Shown here one piece after another: positions 1-12,213 of a stretch of DNA of 64,000 nucleotides. Numbering within the stretch: the first letter of the stretch is position 1; each line of letters opens with the position of its first letter. Made by a program: the position numbers and the translations under genes. The DNA comes from Serpula lacrymans var. lacrymans S7.9 (lineage: Eukaryota; Basidiomycota; Agaricomycetes; Boletales; Serpulaceae), in contig NW_006763290.1 in the NCBI RefSeq assembly GCF_000218685.1, forward strand, positions 287,540 to 351,539. The letters run 5' to 3'. The notes below the pieces were generated by a model. The model was given only the letters and a program-made list of their open reading frames with translations, had not been told where the DNA came from and made no database searches.

Positions 1-308
1 CTACCACTACCATGAATGTATGGATACGCTGTATCCTTGTTTCCGTGTTCTTCATTTTTCCTGCTGCTGTGGCGGTATTTGCCTATTGTTACTTATCCAT
101 GACAACAACTTGATTTACACCTCTATGTACATTGTAGATGGGGTGGACATAGTGACGAGGGGGCGGCCAGACATGACGGAAATCAAGGCCAATTGACGTG
201 TTTTACCAAATATTCGGACTTGAAAGCAATTTACACTCAAAGCGGAGATCTAAGTACTGTGATGTAGAAAGATGGCATTGACTGATTCATTAAGAAACAC
301 TAGGAGCA

Positions 309-970
309 ATGCCTCACCTTCTATGTCAAATCTGCGATCTACCTGTTCTTGCGAAATCCCAGATATCTGTGACACCCTGTAGTAAGCGTTTGTGTCCTTT
401 GTGCTTGAGCATAGTCCTCACCTTTTGTTAGATCATATTTTCTGCCGATTATGCATCGAAAAACATGTCGAACTAGACGATGCATGTCCAAACTGTGGTC
501 ACAAGCCGCTGAGCAAGAATTCCTTGAAAGTTATATATGTTACAGGGAACGAGGACACTATTGACACAAAAATGATGGAAATCGCCATGCAGTGAGTTTG
601 TGTTTATGTTTCTCCATAACATCTACATTGGTAACAAACGTTAAACAGAGCCAGTATTGGATCCAAGTCCTCGCAGGGCGGAACTTCCCTGGAGGATCTC
701 AAAGCGAGGCGTGCTACGCTTGAAACAGAACGAATGGGAAATACTCGTATCATTGACAACCTACAAAGTCAGCTCGAAGCCTCTCGTGTGCTGGAACAAG
801 AAGCTCACACGCAACAAACAAATCTGGACAGGACATTACAAGAACTTCGCGTCAAGCATTCGCAGCTGCAGGAGGCTTTGGAAGGTACTAAAAACCAGGT
901 ATATTTCAATCAATATCCTACTTCAACGATCGTCTTCAGTTTTATTCTGTAGCGAGGCAGGCGAACCTGA
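309..970 (+). CDS. RING-finger / coiled-coil protein, possible E3 ligase
   Basis: Spliced from four exons (309-381, 432-591, 649-898, 953-970), giving about 142 residues. Removing the first intron creates a compact RING: CQIC at the N-terminus, then PCNHIFCRLC, then CPNCG, with Cys/His spacing right for a C3HC4-type zinc-binding domain. This supports a ubiquitin or SUMO E3 role. After the RING the protein is mostly a coiled coil rich in Glu, Gln and Leu (about residues 85-135), and it ends shortly after. The start at 309 is the first ATG directly before the RING. A small N-terminal RING followed by a coiled coil resembles the layout of Zip3/HEI10/RNF212 meiotic crossover ligases, but that is inference from architecture only. 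The gene converges on the minus-strand gene ending at 1255. Confidence 0.7.
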
Positions 971-1254
971 GTTCACTCCACTGGTATATTGGACAGTATT
1001 GTAATGGTACTTTGGTGAGACCAGTCAGATAGTAAGATTTGAGCGTTCATAGTATATTTTTATGAGATGTCTGTCACGCTCGTATAATGAAAATGAGAAG
1101 TATATGTTATCCAGAATACCAGTAATTGAAGGCCTGAAGGCTTGTTGTCGAGCGTAAGTTATAAAGAACGCAGCTATGTACTATCATACTGTGACGAGAA
1201 CTACCGGTACATAATATATTCAGAATACTAGATATATCTGTTCTACCTCCTACA
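971..1254. other. Convergent intergenic gap
   Basis: AT-rich spacer between two convergent genes. I see no coding potential or repeat here; it presumably holds both 3' untranslated regions. Confidence 0.5.
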
Positions 1255-3250
1255 CTATAAATCTCCTTCATCATCTGAATTGTCGACTACATCATATAGG
1301 GCTTCTGTGAAATCTTCAGTGTCATCATCAGTGGTATCGACGGATTGCTGCCGCGTCTCACTATCTTCTCTCCAAAGCACCGACTCACTCATGCCTCCAG
1401 GTTCTTGAGACGCAAGTAGTATAGGACTTCTGAAAAACTGAACCGGTTGCTCAGTGACCTCTGTGCTGACTGTAAAATTTGCAAGGGTGGGCGTTGGAGA
1501 ATTAGTTTCAAGTGTTTCTTGGGTGGCACCGGCTAGGTTTGATGAATCACAGGGAGTATGCTGGCTTGACAGTGGTGATAGTTTTTTAGGACTAGGAGGT
1601 ATAGATTGGGGTGTTGGCGTGAGGTGGGCTGCCGATTCCATCAGCAAGGAACCATCGACACCTTGATCTGACAGTGGTGGCACAGTTTCTTGCATTGATT
1701 CGTGGCCCAGATTGGAGTCTGAGAATGGAAAGGATGTTGGATACTCGACATGAGATTGAACAGGGTCTGTTTCTGGAAAGGAAAATAAGAAAGGTGTTTT
1801 GCTAAGCTGCCTTCGCGATGTGAGTTTATGTATAGGTCTCGAGCTGGAGACCGAGGCTGGAGCCGCGAGATCACTTGGCAGTACACCAAACGAGAATTGT
1901 GCACAGTCTGCGTGTGTGGAACCAGCAGCAACACTTTGTACCGGCGGCGGCATGCCAGTATGCTGCGTGGTAAAGTTTGATGTTGCTACGGGCTGATCGG
2001 TCCCCACTCTGAAAACATAATGTTGTTCCTTCATCTCCAATTTCTTTATCTCTTCGTTGTCCAAGGAAGCCAGCCATTCTGGCTTATAGCAATTGCACGG
2101 AAGGCCGGGCGGGGCCACAGATTTTAAATTAACCATATCAGAGTGTTTCCTGTGCCTAGGTTGCTGCCCTCGAATCGCACGGTGTCCAATCCTCGGCTCG
2201 CGTCGACGTTGTATGACAGTATCGAGATTGTGCATGAATCTAGACAAGTCGTCGCTGCGCCACGCTGGAGTAATCCGGACAAAGGATTTGTGCGAGTGAA
2301 CGCTAGCTTCTTCGGCATGGGGGTCGTCTTGGTCGTCGGGACCTTCTGGTTCGGATTCATCTGAGCTCACGGCCTGTGATCCCATATTTTTCATAAGGTC
2401 GATATGATGTGCCATATAGCTCTCTTGCAAGACCACTTTGAGCCGGGCATTGAATAGCTACATAGATAACGTCAGCGCAAGACATAGTACAATCAAGTCA
2501 ATTGAATCATTTACCCGTGTTTTCCTAGTACTCCTCGAAGAGTTCTGTAGCTGCTGAAGTCGCTTTGAAATTGACGGATGTGTTACAAAAGCTCGGTATT
2601 CCCCTTTGACGTGCTTGAGGTGAAGGTAGAGGGAGAGCTCGATGTACTCAATTGGAAGATACTTTTCGGGGATCTGAGGATAAGAATACCAACGATCCGT
2701 CACAACAGAGTGCCGGAAATGTTTCGCAAACACGTTGATACAGTGACGGTTGAATGGTGAATTCCGAGACCTAGACAGGTCGATTCAAAACGTTTCTGGG
2801 GAAACTAGGATCCTTCCAGGGGCATGTATCTCATACAATTCATTTTCTTGGTCGGTTGGGGGGGGGTGAATGCGCCTTAGATGCGGATACCCTTCTATCT
2901 TCAGAAGATGTAAGAGATGTCTTTTGATTTTTTGCTATGAAATGGCAGAGATTAGTTAGCATGATGGGTGAGGAATCATCAAATATATGTACTCGAAAGT
3001 TAACGTGTTCCGGCTCTTTGGAGTAGGGATCGATAGGAATAGGCTTTTTTGGTGTATTCCGACGTGAACCTGAAATATGAGCTCCTGACTGGGATGTAGC
3101 AGGAAATGATGCCGACTGTCCCTGACTTGCTGCCTGTCGCTGCGCCCGTATTTCTAAGCGTAATTGTTTCATTTCTTCGGCATTCTGTTCAATCCCCGAC
3201 TTCAACGTGTGTGTTACGACTGCAAAGTTCCGGGATAGCGAACCAAACAT
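1255..3250 (-). pseudogene. SSDES-family lineage-expanded protein, frame broken
   Basis: A member of a family repeated many times in Agaricomycete genomes and marked by a MGSQAVSSDESEPEG-type block and a downstream basic RRR/RG segment. No function is established. The reading starts near ATG 3250 with a short coiled coil, crosses a 58-nt intron (GTACAT..CATAG), and has another intron at about 2457-2513. Two lesions interrupt it. A run of nine G at 2858-2866 (C on the coding strand) puts the frame off by one, and dropping one base restores an open reading frame with the expected PPPPTD segment. A TGA at 2785-2787 sits where the family has Arg, one C-to-T change from CGA. The C-terminal 390 residues are open and end in an acidic tail. 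Homopolymer sequencing error could explain the first lesion but not the second. Confidence 0.6.
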
Positions 3251-3411
3251 AGCGCCAAGGGCGCCACTGGCCTCATCGTGGGTGTCAGTATTGTGCGGTA
3301 TGTTGCCTTGATGTGGCCATGAGCTACTAAGTGGCTGTAAATGAATATACACCGACGAATCAGCCAGTGATTCACAAGCAATAAGAGATCCTCCTACTGG
3401 TAGATTGTCTA

Positions 3412-6198
3412 CTAATACTTTCTCCTTATCGCGTCGAGCACGCTCTTGTCCTATCTAAGGGGGGTTAAGTGGGTAATACATTAAAGATCACAAGGCCACA
3501 AATGATTCACTTACTTCTGCTAAAAGAGTATCCCATCCTTGGTTTGCTGAAGGAACATGAGCATCAGCTTGCACTGGGTGACCCTAAAAAAACGTTGATG
3601 GGAATTATGAACATCTGAATCTTGGCAGAAGTGAGAGAAAAGACATCTACCTGTTGATAGCTCAGCGGATTTGGGATTGTACTTGTACTCGGCTGAAAAG
3701 TGAAAGACGACGGCTCTACGACAGTACCTGAGAAGCTGTTTCTTTGAGTTAAGGTATTACTTGAGGTGGCGAATCTCGTGTTGGCTGGATTCTGAGTAGG
3801 CCGATGTGATGGGGGAATTAGGCTGGTAGGCAGTGTCTCCGGAAGGGGTTTCCCAGTTGATGCCTCCTCAATCAGGTGCAATGTGAGTATAATAGATTCG
3901 CAGTCGAGTGTCTCTTGCTTTTTGAGGTTGACTAAATTTCTGGATAACCAAAAAAAAGTAAGTTTTCGTTATGACAAAGCAAACTCGGTAACAAAGGATT
4001 CTTACGCGACCCGAGTCACAACAGATAACGGCACATTACTACTGAGTAGGTTCGAGATGAGAGTGTCCTTTCGTACAAGTCCAGTTTTCTCGAAATCGAG
4101 GCTCTTGAACCAGTTTTCGGCTCTCACTCTGGTAGACGGATCAATAGGCCAGGTTGAGGTATCAGAATGGTGGCTGGACTTCACATGGGACAGGGGGGCT
4201 CTTGACGTGATATACATTACGGGCGGTAAAGTTGTCGGAACCGTTTTCAAGCGACCACTCGATAATAAATTTGCCAAATGGACGGCAATGCAGAAGTCGT
4301 CGCTATCCAAAGTGTTACAATTCTGAGTGTCCGCAAGCCCACTAATGAAATCAGACCCAAGTAAGAATTGGCATTTTGAGATAAATGAAATTATATCAAA
4401 CCGACCAAATTTGTAGGAGTAGTTCTGAAGATAATCTCGACTCTGACAAATATTTCCATGCCTGTCCCACTAAATGAAGTACTGTTAGCGTAAGCAACTC
4501 TATTACATAAGCGAACGTCTAACTGACTATTGATGGTACCATTTTTTGCCCCTAATTTCTCGAAGTAACCTATAAACTGCCTTTTGGCTTCTGGTTGTAT
4601 AACCCACATGTTAGTATCGGCTGCTTCCAGGCTATTACCATACAAGGCGCTAGGCTGAGCTATCCTGCCGGCTCGTTCTGTTTGTTGCTGCTGAACTGGT
4701 TGAAGACTTGTGAAAGCCCCATTCACCACCGAAGCATGAGATGCGAAACGGACCCCTACCTTGTGAGAATCGTAAGTGGTAGCAAAGAAGAAAGAATCGC
4801 CATCACCTACCTGTCTTACTTGTGATGATGGATCTGATAATGAGGATGCCGCTGGTTCTTTCAACTTTCCCGTATTGTTGACGCTGACAGCGGGTGGGGC
4901 ACCATACAAGATATCCTAAGGACGGTTTGAATAGATAATACACTGCAAAAGCATTAGCAAACTCACCTGCATTTGGATATGAGACGGTGTATGAGGAAGG
5001 CTAGGTCGAGAGCGATTGTCTCTTTGACCAATGGCTTGTCGCTGGTGGTTATCCTGAGGTGTCTGACTGAGCAGGGAGGTTCGTTCCATGTTAACGTCAA
5101 CCGAGACGTAACTATTTTCTTGCGCCCCATGCCCTTGATGATTCCATGCTGAACACATGTAAAGAATTAGAAGTAAATATAGCGCTAGTCATCCTCTTAC
5201 CAGATGTTGTTGAGTTGGCTTCTGCAGGACGACCGGTGGATGTTGACGTAGTAATGTGAAAGTCCGGCATCTAATATAAAATTAATACGCGCATTGTCTC
5301 ATTGATACTGGAAGAAATCAAAAAAGCAACTCACCAGTATATCCCGATGAGTTGAAGATTGTATTTCACTAGTCATCGCAATGACTGCATTGTCGGCGGT
5401 ACTTGCGGTTTGTTGAGCTGATGGCTGAGAAGGGACAGGATACATCTGGATTGGTAAAGTTTAATACAGGCCCTATAACTTCATACTTACTTGAAGCAAT
5501 TCCTGCAGGGTCGAAGGAGTCGACCTTGTTTCTCCTCCTGACATAGCGGGAATCTGGGTGGCATCTTTGATAGTCTGTAGGAATACACAATAGATACACA
5601 ATAGCATCAGACATGATCCCAATTATATACTAATAAGTACTTACTTGCGGTGGTGCATTGGGTGCATTGTTAGTGGAAGATTGTCCCATGCCAGTGATTT
5701 GCTTCCAGACTGTGCGAACATTATCTACGATGGATGAGGGATTCTTCGAGGAGGCCACATGTGAGAGCTATGGATTAAAAGAAAAATTGTGTTTACCTTG
5801 GGAGCCTCCACCATATCAACATCTTTGGCGATGGGCGTCTGATCCGAAGCTTCAACATCCCTTTGTCTATTTTTCGATTGACGTTCCATAGCTCGTTCTG
5901 CAAAAAGTCGAAGGATACGCGGCCTTCTGGATGGTTCTGGCGGCGGAGAGGGTGGTTCCTTATGCCAAAGGTCAGTTGTTTTATTTTGATGTAGATGTGT
6001 TATCATTCTCACCTCTTGTAGCAACGAATCTTCTTGATGTTTCCTCGATTTCAGCGCGTGGAAGCTCTGTCGCCAGTCTTCTCCAGGACCACGCTTTCCG
6101 AGAACATTAATGAGGTCATTGTGTGAGTCTGTCAAAGTGTTCGCGTTCGCCGTGGAGGATGACTCGGACGAGTTACTGTGAGATATCGGTATCGACAT
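3412..6198 (-). CDS. Protein with two EH (Eps15-homology) domains
   Basis: Fourteen exons can be chained in frame, from ATG 6198 (MSIPISHSN) to a TAG at 3412-3414. The first half is disordered and rich in Ser, Pro and Gln. EH domain 1 (about 4600-4190) has a YFEKLGAKNG helix-loop, an LSSELLLQI helix and LDSDDFCIAVHLA. EH domain 2 (about 4130-3800) has WFKSLDFEKTG, SNVPLSVV and LHLIEEASTGKPLP followed by TSLIPPSHR, the classic EH end. Such domains bind NPF motifs and act in endocytosis and actin patch assembly (Eps15, Pan1, End3, Ede1). Both repeats lack the usual IW tryptophan and most calcium ligands. A charged tail (QERARRDKEKK) ends the model. Alternatively, a 47-nt intron before the stop would join this gene to the SSDES gene downstream. 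Confidence 0.65.
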
Positions 6199-6938
6199 GA
6201 ATAATGGGGAATGGGGAATAATCCAGATAGTGGTAAACTCACCACAGTTCACAGTTCTAATATATTGTGTGCTGCCTCATGGTCGATCGACGAACAAAGG
6301 ATTTGGCGCTGCAAAGGATGGATATATACAGAAATCGTCTGAGTTACGAATGGTCCATTTATGGCAATTGCTAGTATGTAGAACGATAATGTTATCAATG
6401 CAGCCTGAGAGTACTCACCATCAGCATATCATTACTCTGCCACAGATCTGGGTACTACATGCATGGTATGTTACAAGCTAGATATGCTTTGCCACCCACT
6501 GCATCGATCATCACATCGATAACGCTTATTGAGGCTTGCACCTACAGACTCATGCCTTTTCTGACTTTAAATTGATGAAACACTCCGATTCATCAGCTCT
6601 CAATCACACTTTCATCTCAACCTTTGGCATGTCATAATTTCATGTCCGACACGAACAAGTCGGCTAAGCTTAGTCACTGGCAAACCCACCAGGTGCCATC
6701 AATCAGCACTCCGCAGCTGGCTGCTGCCAGTGCCAACACCGGCTGTGCACCGGCTGCACCACCCCCTTAAGACTCGCCAAACGACGCCGACGCCTTCTAG
6801 GACACTAATAGAGGTTGCACCGTATAAGTGCCATTGCGTATGTACAGCATCCATACTGATTTCATAATGCCTAGCTAGTAGCTAACTCAGCTTGATCAAT
6901 GGCCTTTGTTCTGCGCACGTGCATGTATAGCAACATTT
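6199..6938. promoter_or_regulatory. Divergent intergenic region
   Basis: 740 bp between the 5' ends of the EH-domain gene and the next gene, so it probably carries both promoters. Around 6710-6800 it is GC-richer, with repeated CTGC and ACCGGCTG motifs. I see no clear TATA box or ORF of note. Confidence 0.35.
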
Positions 6939-7826
6939 ATGCCTCGACACTCTCAGTATTTTCCTCCCTTGATTAATCGTCGATTATTCAGCCCAGAAAG
7001 AAGTCCGAGTCCTGATGCTAGGGAAACCACCAATAGAACGATGTACCCGCTTCCGCGATTCAAACTAGGCGACTCAAATTCAAGTTTGGATGTAGCCGAG
7101 CATTTGCATATTCTCGATACTGTAATTTTCTGTAGTGAAGATGATGTGAACCTCCCCTGCGCACCTTTCCCGGAGAATAATATTGATGTAGAACGCCTGA
7201 GCGACAGGCCAAAGAACTCGGACCATGTAATTGTAGCCCTCACCCGTACACCTGATACAGGAGTTAGAATTGCCAATACAAGTAAGTCCACATTCCTCTC
7301 TTATTTATTTGAGAGAGGCTCACAATAGACAGACGTGAAAGCAGTAGTCTCGGATCCGCAACAAGTTGTGGGGCAGCAATCTGTTCCTCCCCTTCGATCT
7401 ATACCTGCTCCGCGAGGGCCCCTTTCAAAGCCTGGATCTGGTGGATACGCACTTTTTGATGAGCTCAAATGGGACAGGTCTACATATACCAACATTCAGG
7501 TCAGTGTCCTATCCTAAGCTTTTGACTATCTCCCTCAATCTCGCTATGAACGCAGACAAGTCTGCACGAGCTCTGTCAAGAGCATTTTCAAATTACTCTA
7601 CCTTATCACGAGCAAGAAGCTGACGCTCGCTTGGTTTTTCTTGCGACGGTAATGGGCTATTTTTCATTATTATCTTGGTTGACACCATTGACCCATACAG
7701 GCCCGCCGTCGCTTTCCAATGCTCGAGGCATATGTAAATACTTGGCCAGCACGAGATTTTGCGACCATGTATCTAAAGAATACCTCCTCTCAGTGGCGAA
7801 GGAAGGCCAGAATTGCATGTATATAA
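6939..7826 (+). CDS. Lineage-restricted hypothetical protein
   Basis: Four exons (6939-7281, 7333-7499, 7556-7648, 7701-7826) join in frame with GT-AG introns of 51-56 nt, giving about 242 residues. The N-terminal half is Ser/Pro-rich and probably disordered. The last 85 residues are a compact domain with the signature ARRRFPMLEAYVNTWPARD followed by a basic end. I recall this block from many uncharacterised Agaricomycete proteins, and no activity is known to me. It converges on the RING gene ending at 7873. Confidence 0.6.
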
Positions 7827-7872
7827 GAAATCGTAGGTTATCAGGTAGAACAAGAACAAAGGGTTGGTGTGA

Positions 7873-8898
7873 TCAGAAAATGTAAACAATTGTATCATAC
7901 AGAAAATAGCATATTACAACCACCCCACAACCAGCAGGGAGCCGCACTATCATTCGCGTTTCGGACGTTTCTGGGACAGGTGTTGTGAAACATAGACAAC
8001 GTCGCAAATACTGAATAGAACCCACCGAAAGCAAACCAATTCTCGATGCATCGTGTTTACGCTTCCTCGTTGTAGCCTCCACTGGAAGTAGAAACCTTCA
8101 GGTTAGAGATTTTCAAGTCAGAAGATCAGAAGGAACAATGCACTGCTCACGATGGATCGACATATTCTCGGTCTGTAAGCGCGAGGAAGTATTGGAAGAT
8201 TCTGCGTCTGATATCTTCTATTACATGAAGACACTGTTAATAGTGAGACAAAGCTTGAAAAATAGATAAACACACCTCAGATTCTACACGCTCTAGCGCA
8301 GCTACTAGCTCACGAATAATGAGAAGTTCTGCTTGAATCGCAATTTGGCGACCAATAAGCACAGTGACAGATGCTTTGCTAGTCGTTTGGGCCGATGACA
8401 AGTATTTGAGGTAGTTGAAGATACGTTGGCGTTGACATGCAATGGCTTTCTCAGTGTCGAGAATGCATGATTGAAGCTTGTTGGCCTCGGCTTCGGACTT
8501 AGCTTTCTCAGCATTCTGGACATTGATCTCTCTTGGGTGGGTAGGATGATTAGTAGCGAAAAGTAGCGTCACTTGCATAGCAGATACGCTTACCTCCACT
8601 TTATTGCGTCAGGGTTCAAGACGTGGTCGTCCTTGGCGAATAAAAATGCGGCCAATCTCCCATCGGATCGATGAAGGCGTTGGGTTGTGGGGCACTTGAA
8701 AGGACATTCCCCCCCTTGTTGGGTGATTTTTTCAATACACGCAACACAGAATACATGGCCTATACAACATGTAGCTTCAAATTCATACTTCTGAGAGACG
8801 ATGAAAGCAGACTCACCACATGGAATCACCAGAGGTTTGGTACAGGAATCATCTTCGCAAGAGAATTCGTCAAAACAGACGCAACAAGTCGGGCGCAT
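7873..8898 (-). CDS. RING-finger protein with coiled coil
   Basis: Start ATG 8898 gives MRPTCCVCFDEF. Removing a 57-nt intron (8760-8816) completes a RING: CCVC, then IPCGHVFCVACI, then CPFKCP. The second intron is 8532-8593. Exon 8276-8531 encodes a long helical segment rich in Ala, Glu and Gln (probable coiled coil), and a further intron follows. Exon 8233-8147 may end at TGA 8147-8149, or splice once more through a strong GTGAGC donor to a basic TRKRKHD segment ending at 7873. The longer form is preferred but uncertain. A zinc-binding E3 ubiquitin ligase is likely; the substrate is unknown. Confidence 0.65.
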
Positions 8899-9721
8899 GA
8901 TTGCTGTACAACCTATAACAAAGGTAAGAAAGAATGGGAAATATCAATAGCGAGAACACTCCCTTTATACTCCTGAGCCACTGATTAATATGCGTAGCAT
9001 ATAACGTGGCAAGCGGAGTACTTACCTTTCGGACATGTATGACGGTGAGTCGAATATCGAGGTCCCAGGATTCAAGCGTTTAGCAGAAGTTTGTGCTGTG
9101 AGCACACCTACAAGTATCGCGAAGTTGGGTGTGGCGGTAGGTGCGAAAGGAAAGACGTAGATCGTGGTTGGTTATCATATATTATCCGTACGTACCGTAG
9201 AACTGCATGTACAAGCTCAAGTTCAAATTTCATGAAGTGATTGTTGTGCGTCACGCGGAATATCTGAGTCGAAACATTGAAATATCGTTACATATATACA
9301 GTAATCGATCACATATCGCATTACCACGGTCACGCCCTATCAATTAATACCCCTCGATTTCCACCTCGACTTCCACCTATCAGCTTGTTTTGGGGGCTCT
9401 CCTTAAGACTTCTTAAGACTTTCAAGGTTTAGAGCGTTCGTACGTCGAGATCGCTTTTTTACGCCGCATTGTTAGCAGGTAAATACAATTTCAGTTCTCT
9501 CTCTTACCGTGACACACAATAATAATATTATATTCAATTTTGCCTCGTGGACCTGACGTCAAAAATGAGGGAGGACAAAGAAAGATGCATGGTAGAACAA
9601 CGAAATTCAAAAAGATAAAGGGCGAGTCAGAATTCACCAGTTTCAAGCATACCATTCTTTCCTGGCCCAACAGTTGACGTATCGGACACATCTTACCCAT
9701 CACGACCTTGCTCTCGATATC
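8899..9721. promoter_or_regulatory. Divergent intergenic region
   Basis: Space between the 5' ends of the minus-strand RING gene and the plus-strand gene at 9722. A direct repeat CTTAAGACTT/CTTAAGACTT lies near 9402-9420. The small ORFs here look like chance. Confidence 0.3.
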
Positions 9722-10351
9722 ATGCCTGCTCTACGGACGCCTATTCTCAGCAAAAAGGTAAGTTTTGTCGTTTTAATGTCACTCACGCCTCGTAAGCTTG
9801 GTTCTGAAATTATACGCACTTTGAAGATTCGCTCTGTCTTTGTCAACAGCTTATATTTTCCCGCATCTTCGAAGAAGCATCGTTTTCTGGATGTTGCTGT
9901 TCTATCGCCAGTTCCAACTCACGCCGACGCTCGACCCTTTCCCGTCGTTGAGCAGGTTCTTGGAACCAGGTTTCCAATCCATGACGCTTTTGTTGAGGTC
10001 ACCGACCCACATGGTGTCGCTCAAGAATACCTGGTGTGCTTTCAGTATCACGAACATGCTCCCATCAACAAAGCATTACTTGAACTTTGTCCCCAAATAT
10101 TTTGGAAAGGAGATATCCTTGTCTTGAAACGAGGCACCAGGAAATGGGTTCGAAGTTTCCGTGGTACCGAAGAGAAGTATTTAGCCAAGCGTGCGGTCGT
10201 CCGGTCTGTGCTTTTGTTAACTCAACTTACAGCTTACTCATCGTCATCTGCCATATCTTATTACAGTTTTCTTCAAGTGTCAGCGATACGTCTCGAACAT
10301 GCAAGAGTGAATGGAGAAGAGGTGCTTTTTCCTATAGACGTGAATTATTGA
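9722..10351 (+). CDS. Lineage-restricted hypothetical protein
   Basis: ATG 9722 opens MPALRTPILSKK, then an intron starting GTAAGT at 9758 and most simply ending at TTTGAAG near 9828, which keeps the frame. The body contains a conserved-looking block (FVNSLYFPASSKKHRFLDVAV, then DARPFPVVEQVLGTRFP) that I recall from small repeated basidiomycete proteins without function. It ends in an LxWKGDILVLKRG-like basic segment. A last intron (about 10201-10266, ending in TTACAG) is likely; depending on its donor the protein ends at 10310 or 10351. Confidence 0.5.
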   Translation: MPALRTPILSKKVSFVVLMSLTPRKLGSEIIRTLKIRSVFVNSLYFPASSKKHRFLDVAVLSPVPTHADARPFPVVEQVLGTRFPIHDAFVEVTDPHGVAQEYLVCFQYHEHAPINKALLELCPQIFWKGDILVLKRGTRKWVRSFRGTEEKYLAKRAVVRSVLLLTQLTAYSSSSAISYYSFLQVSAIRLEHARVNGEEVLFPIDVNY

Positions 10352-10994
10352 GATCGTAGTGACACTGTACATGATTCGTGTATCTCTCTTGGCTCGATAA
10401 ATATGCACATATGTATATCATGGTATCTAAGGGCATACCAACCATAGCTTGTACAAAGGGTTCTGCCCACAATCTTTCATGATTTTTCAGTACCGTTGAA
10501 GGCCTTTTTGACAGTATGGTACCCCTAGGATAGATCAGATCGATCATCATGATCTATGAGATGGACCCCCACACGTGGCCTAGCCCCCCTCGTCACAGAC
10601 CCCACCGAGCTCGCGAATCAGCATAGCCCAAATTGCCATCCATCAACTTTCGAAGTTTCGGGATCTTGAGAGAAAAATATCGAGTAACTAGTTCTCTCAT
10701 CTTTTTTGGCTCTTTCTATCCCACAAAAACGGTACTGATTGGGCGCCAAATGCAACAAGGCCCTTTATTGTGATTAACTCATTGACTCTCAAAGGGCTGC
10801 ACCTACACCAGTCTGCCGGTTCACGGCGAGCGAGTGGCAACAACTCTGGGCTTATATGAAGCGATGATGTAGAGTTGTGATGCTATCGCTCGTGGCTCTC
10901 TTTTTCGAAATCATTCAGTTTATTCGCATTATTAGCTGCATCCCCCATTCCTCTCATCCATATAACTCATTTTAGGTATTTCTTCGGTGTACCC
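10352..10994. other. Intergenic, no gene seen
   Basis: No convincing ORF. It probably holds the 3' end of the upstream gene and the promoter of the gene at 10995. Confidence 0.35.
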
Positions 10995-12213
10995 ATGAAA
11001 GAAACACGACCCTCTATTCAATATCGCCTCCGATTTCGCAAGTTTCCCGAAACTCCATACCGTGCCATACTGCGTAGTCTGGAGGATGTACGTATTTCAA
11101 CATTGCATTGTTCAACTTTCAACGCCAAACAATTCATATATTAGGACATTCCCATTCTACGTCAGCGTTTTCCACTGCAAAAAGTCATGAAAAGGCGAGG
11201 TAGTGCGGGGTTCTTTTCAGAATTACCATTGGATGTATGTCAATCGAACAAATTGATGTCATGTCTTATACACTGATTAACTTCTGTTACAGTCCACCCC
11301 TATATTACGAGAGAGATTTCCGCTGTTCTCAACGACCACAGAAGTTCAGCATAAAGTGGATACGCTTGCACCATCGAGCTTCTCAGCACCTTTGGATCTT
11401 ATCTCCGACGATTTACCTGGGCCCATTCCAGATTATTCTCATCTGGCCTCTGCGACAGCCCCACTATTTCCCCCCTCTGATGACTCATCAAGCAGCAGTT
11501 GTACATCTGTAGTCACCCCATCTACGCGCCCCTTTTCTCATGATGAGACTTCGAGGTCTCTGTCAACTAGCTCATCCCCGTGCCCTCAAATATTCTCGTA
11601 CCCATTGGCATCAATGACAGCTATGTACACATTCCCGCCCCCACCTCACTCTAGTGACCGAATCATTCCTTCAACAAAGCCATCCGAGGTGCCCTTGCCT
11701 AGTGAATCATTGACAGCCCTCGCCAAAATTAGTGCACAGACATCAGATCTCAGCGTGCATTCTTCTACTGCCAATGGACTCACGCCTGAACAACCGTGTC
11801 AGGATTTTTCATCTGAAGAGCATTTGTCCAATGCGAAGGACACTTGCATTGACATTGTCCGAACATCTCACAAAATCAGGAACCTAGAGAAACATATCAC
11901 AGTCTTCGAATCCAAAGGCAACTGTGCCTTCTCAGTCCCACCACCTGTCGTCTCCTCTCAAACTGGCGATATATTTATCCATAGATATGGGATTAGTGAG
12001 AAAATGCAAATCTGGGTTCGGGACTCGAGGTCGAATTGGGGCGATGCTAGCCTTGGTGATACGCACCCGTTTTTATTTGACTATCGCCTCAATATGTCTT
12101 CCCAAGGTAAGCTCAGTTGGGTCACCAAGAAAACGGTATCAACGTATCGAGGGCGCGACAGGAAGCGTTCCAGCGGTAAGCTACAATCCAATCGTCCCCG
12201 AAGCACCATCTAA
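10995..12213 (+). CDS. Ser/Pro-rich hypothetical protein with C-terminal domain
   Basis: Exons 10995-11087, 11145-11234 and 11293 onward join in phase. The first two encode related basic segments (PYRAILRSLEDDIPILRQRFPL, then PILRERFPLF), suggesting an internal repeat. The middle is a long Ser/Thr/Pro linker. The last ~90 residues (IDIVRTSHKIRNLEKHI, then IFIHRYGISEKMQIWVRD, then WVTKKT) look like a folded domain with alternating strands; I do not know its function. A possible final intron at 12178-12226 would replace the last 11 residues by a short end. Confidence 0.5.

Noticed and set aside
1454..2364. Several plus-strand ORFs of 60-75 codons
   Set aside because: They are antisense shadows of the long minus-strand SSDES-family frame and show no start context or family signature.
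6953..7291. Minus-strand ORF of 112 codons
   Set aside because: It lies opposite the first exon of the plus-strand gene at 6939, whose exons join in phase; the antisense frame has no recognisable content.
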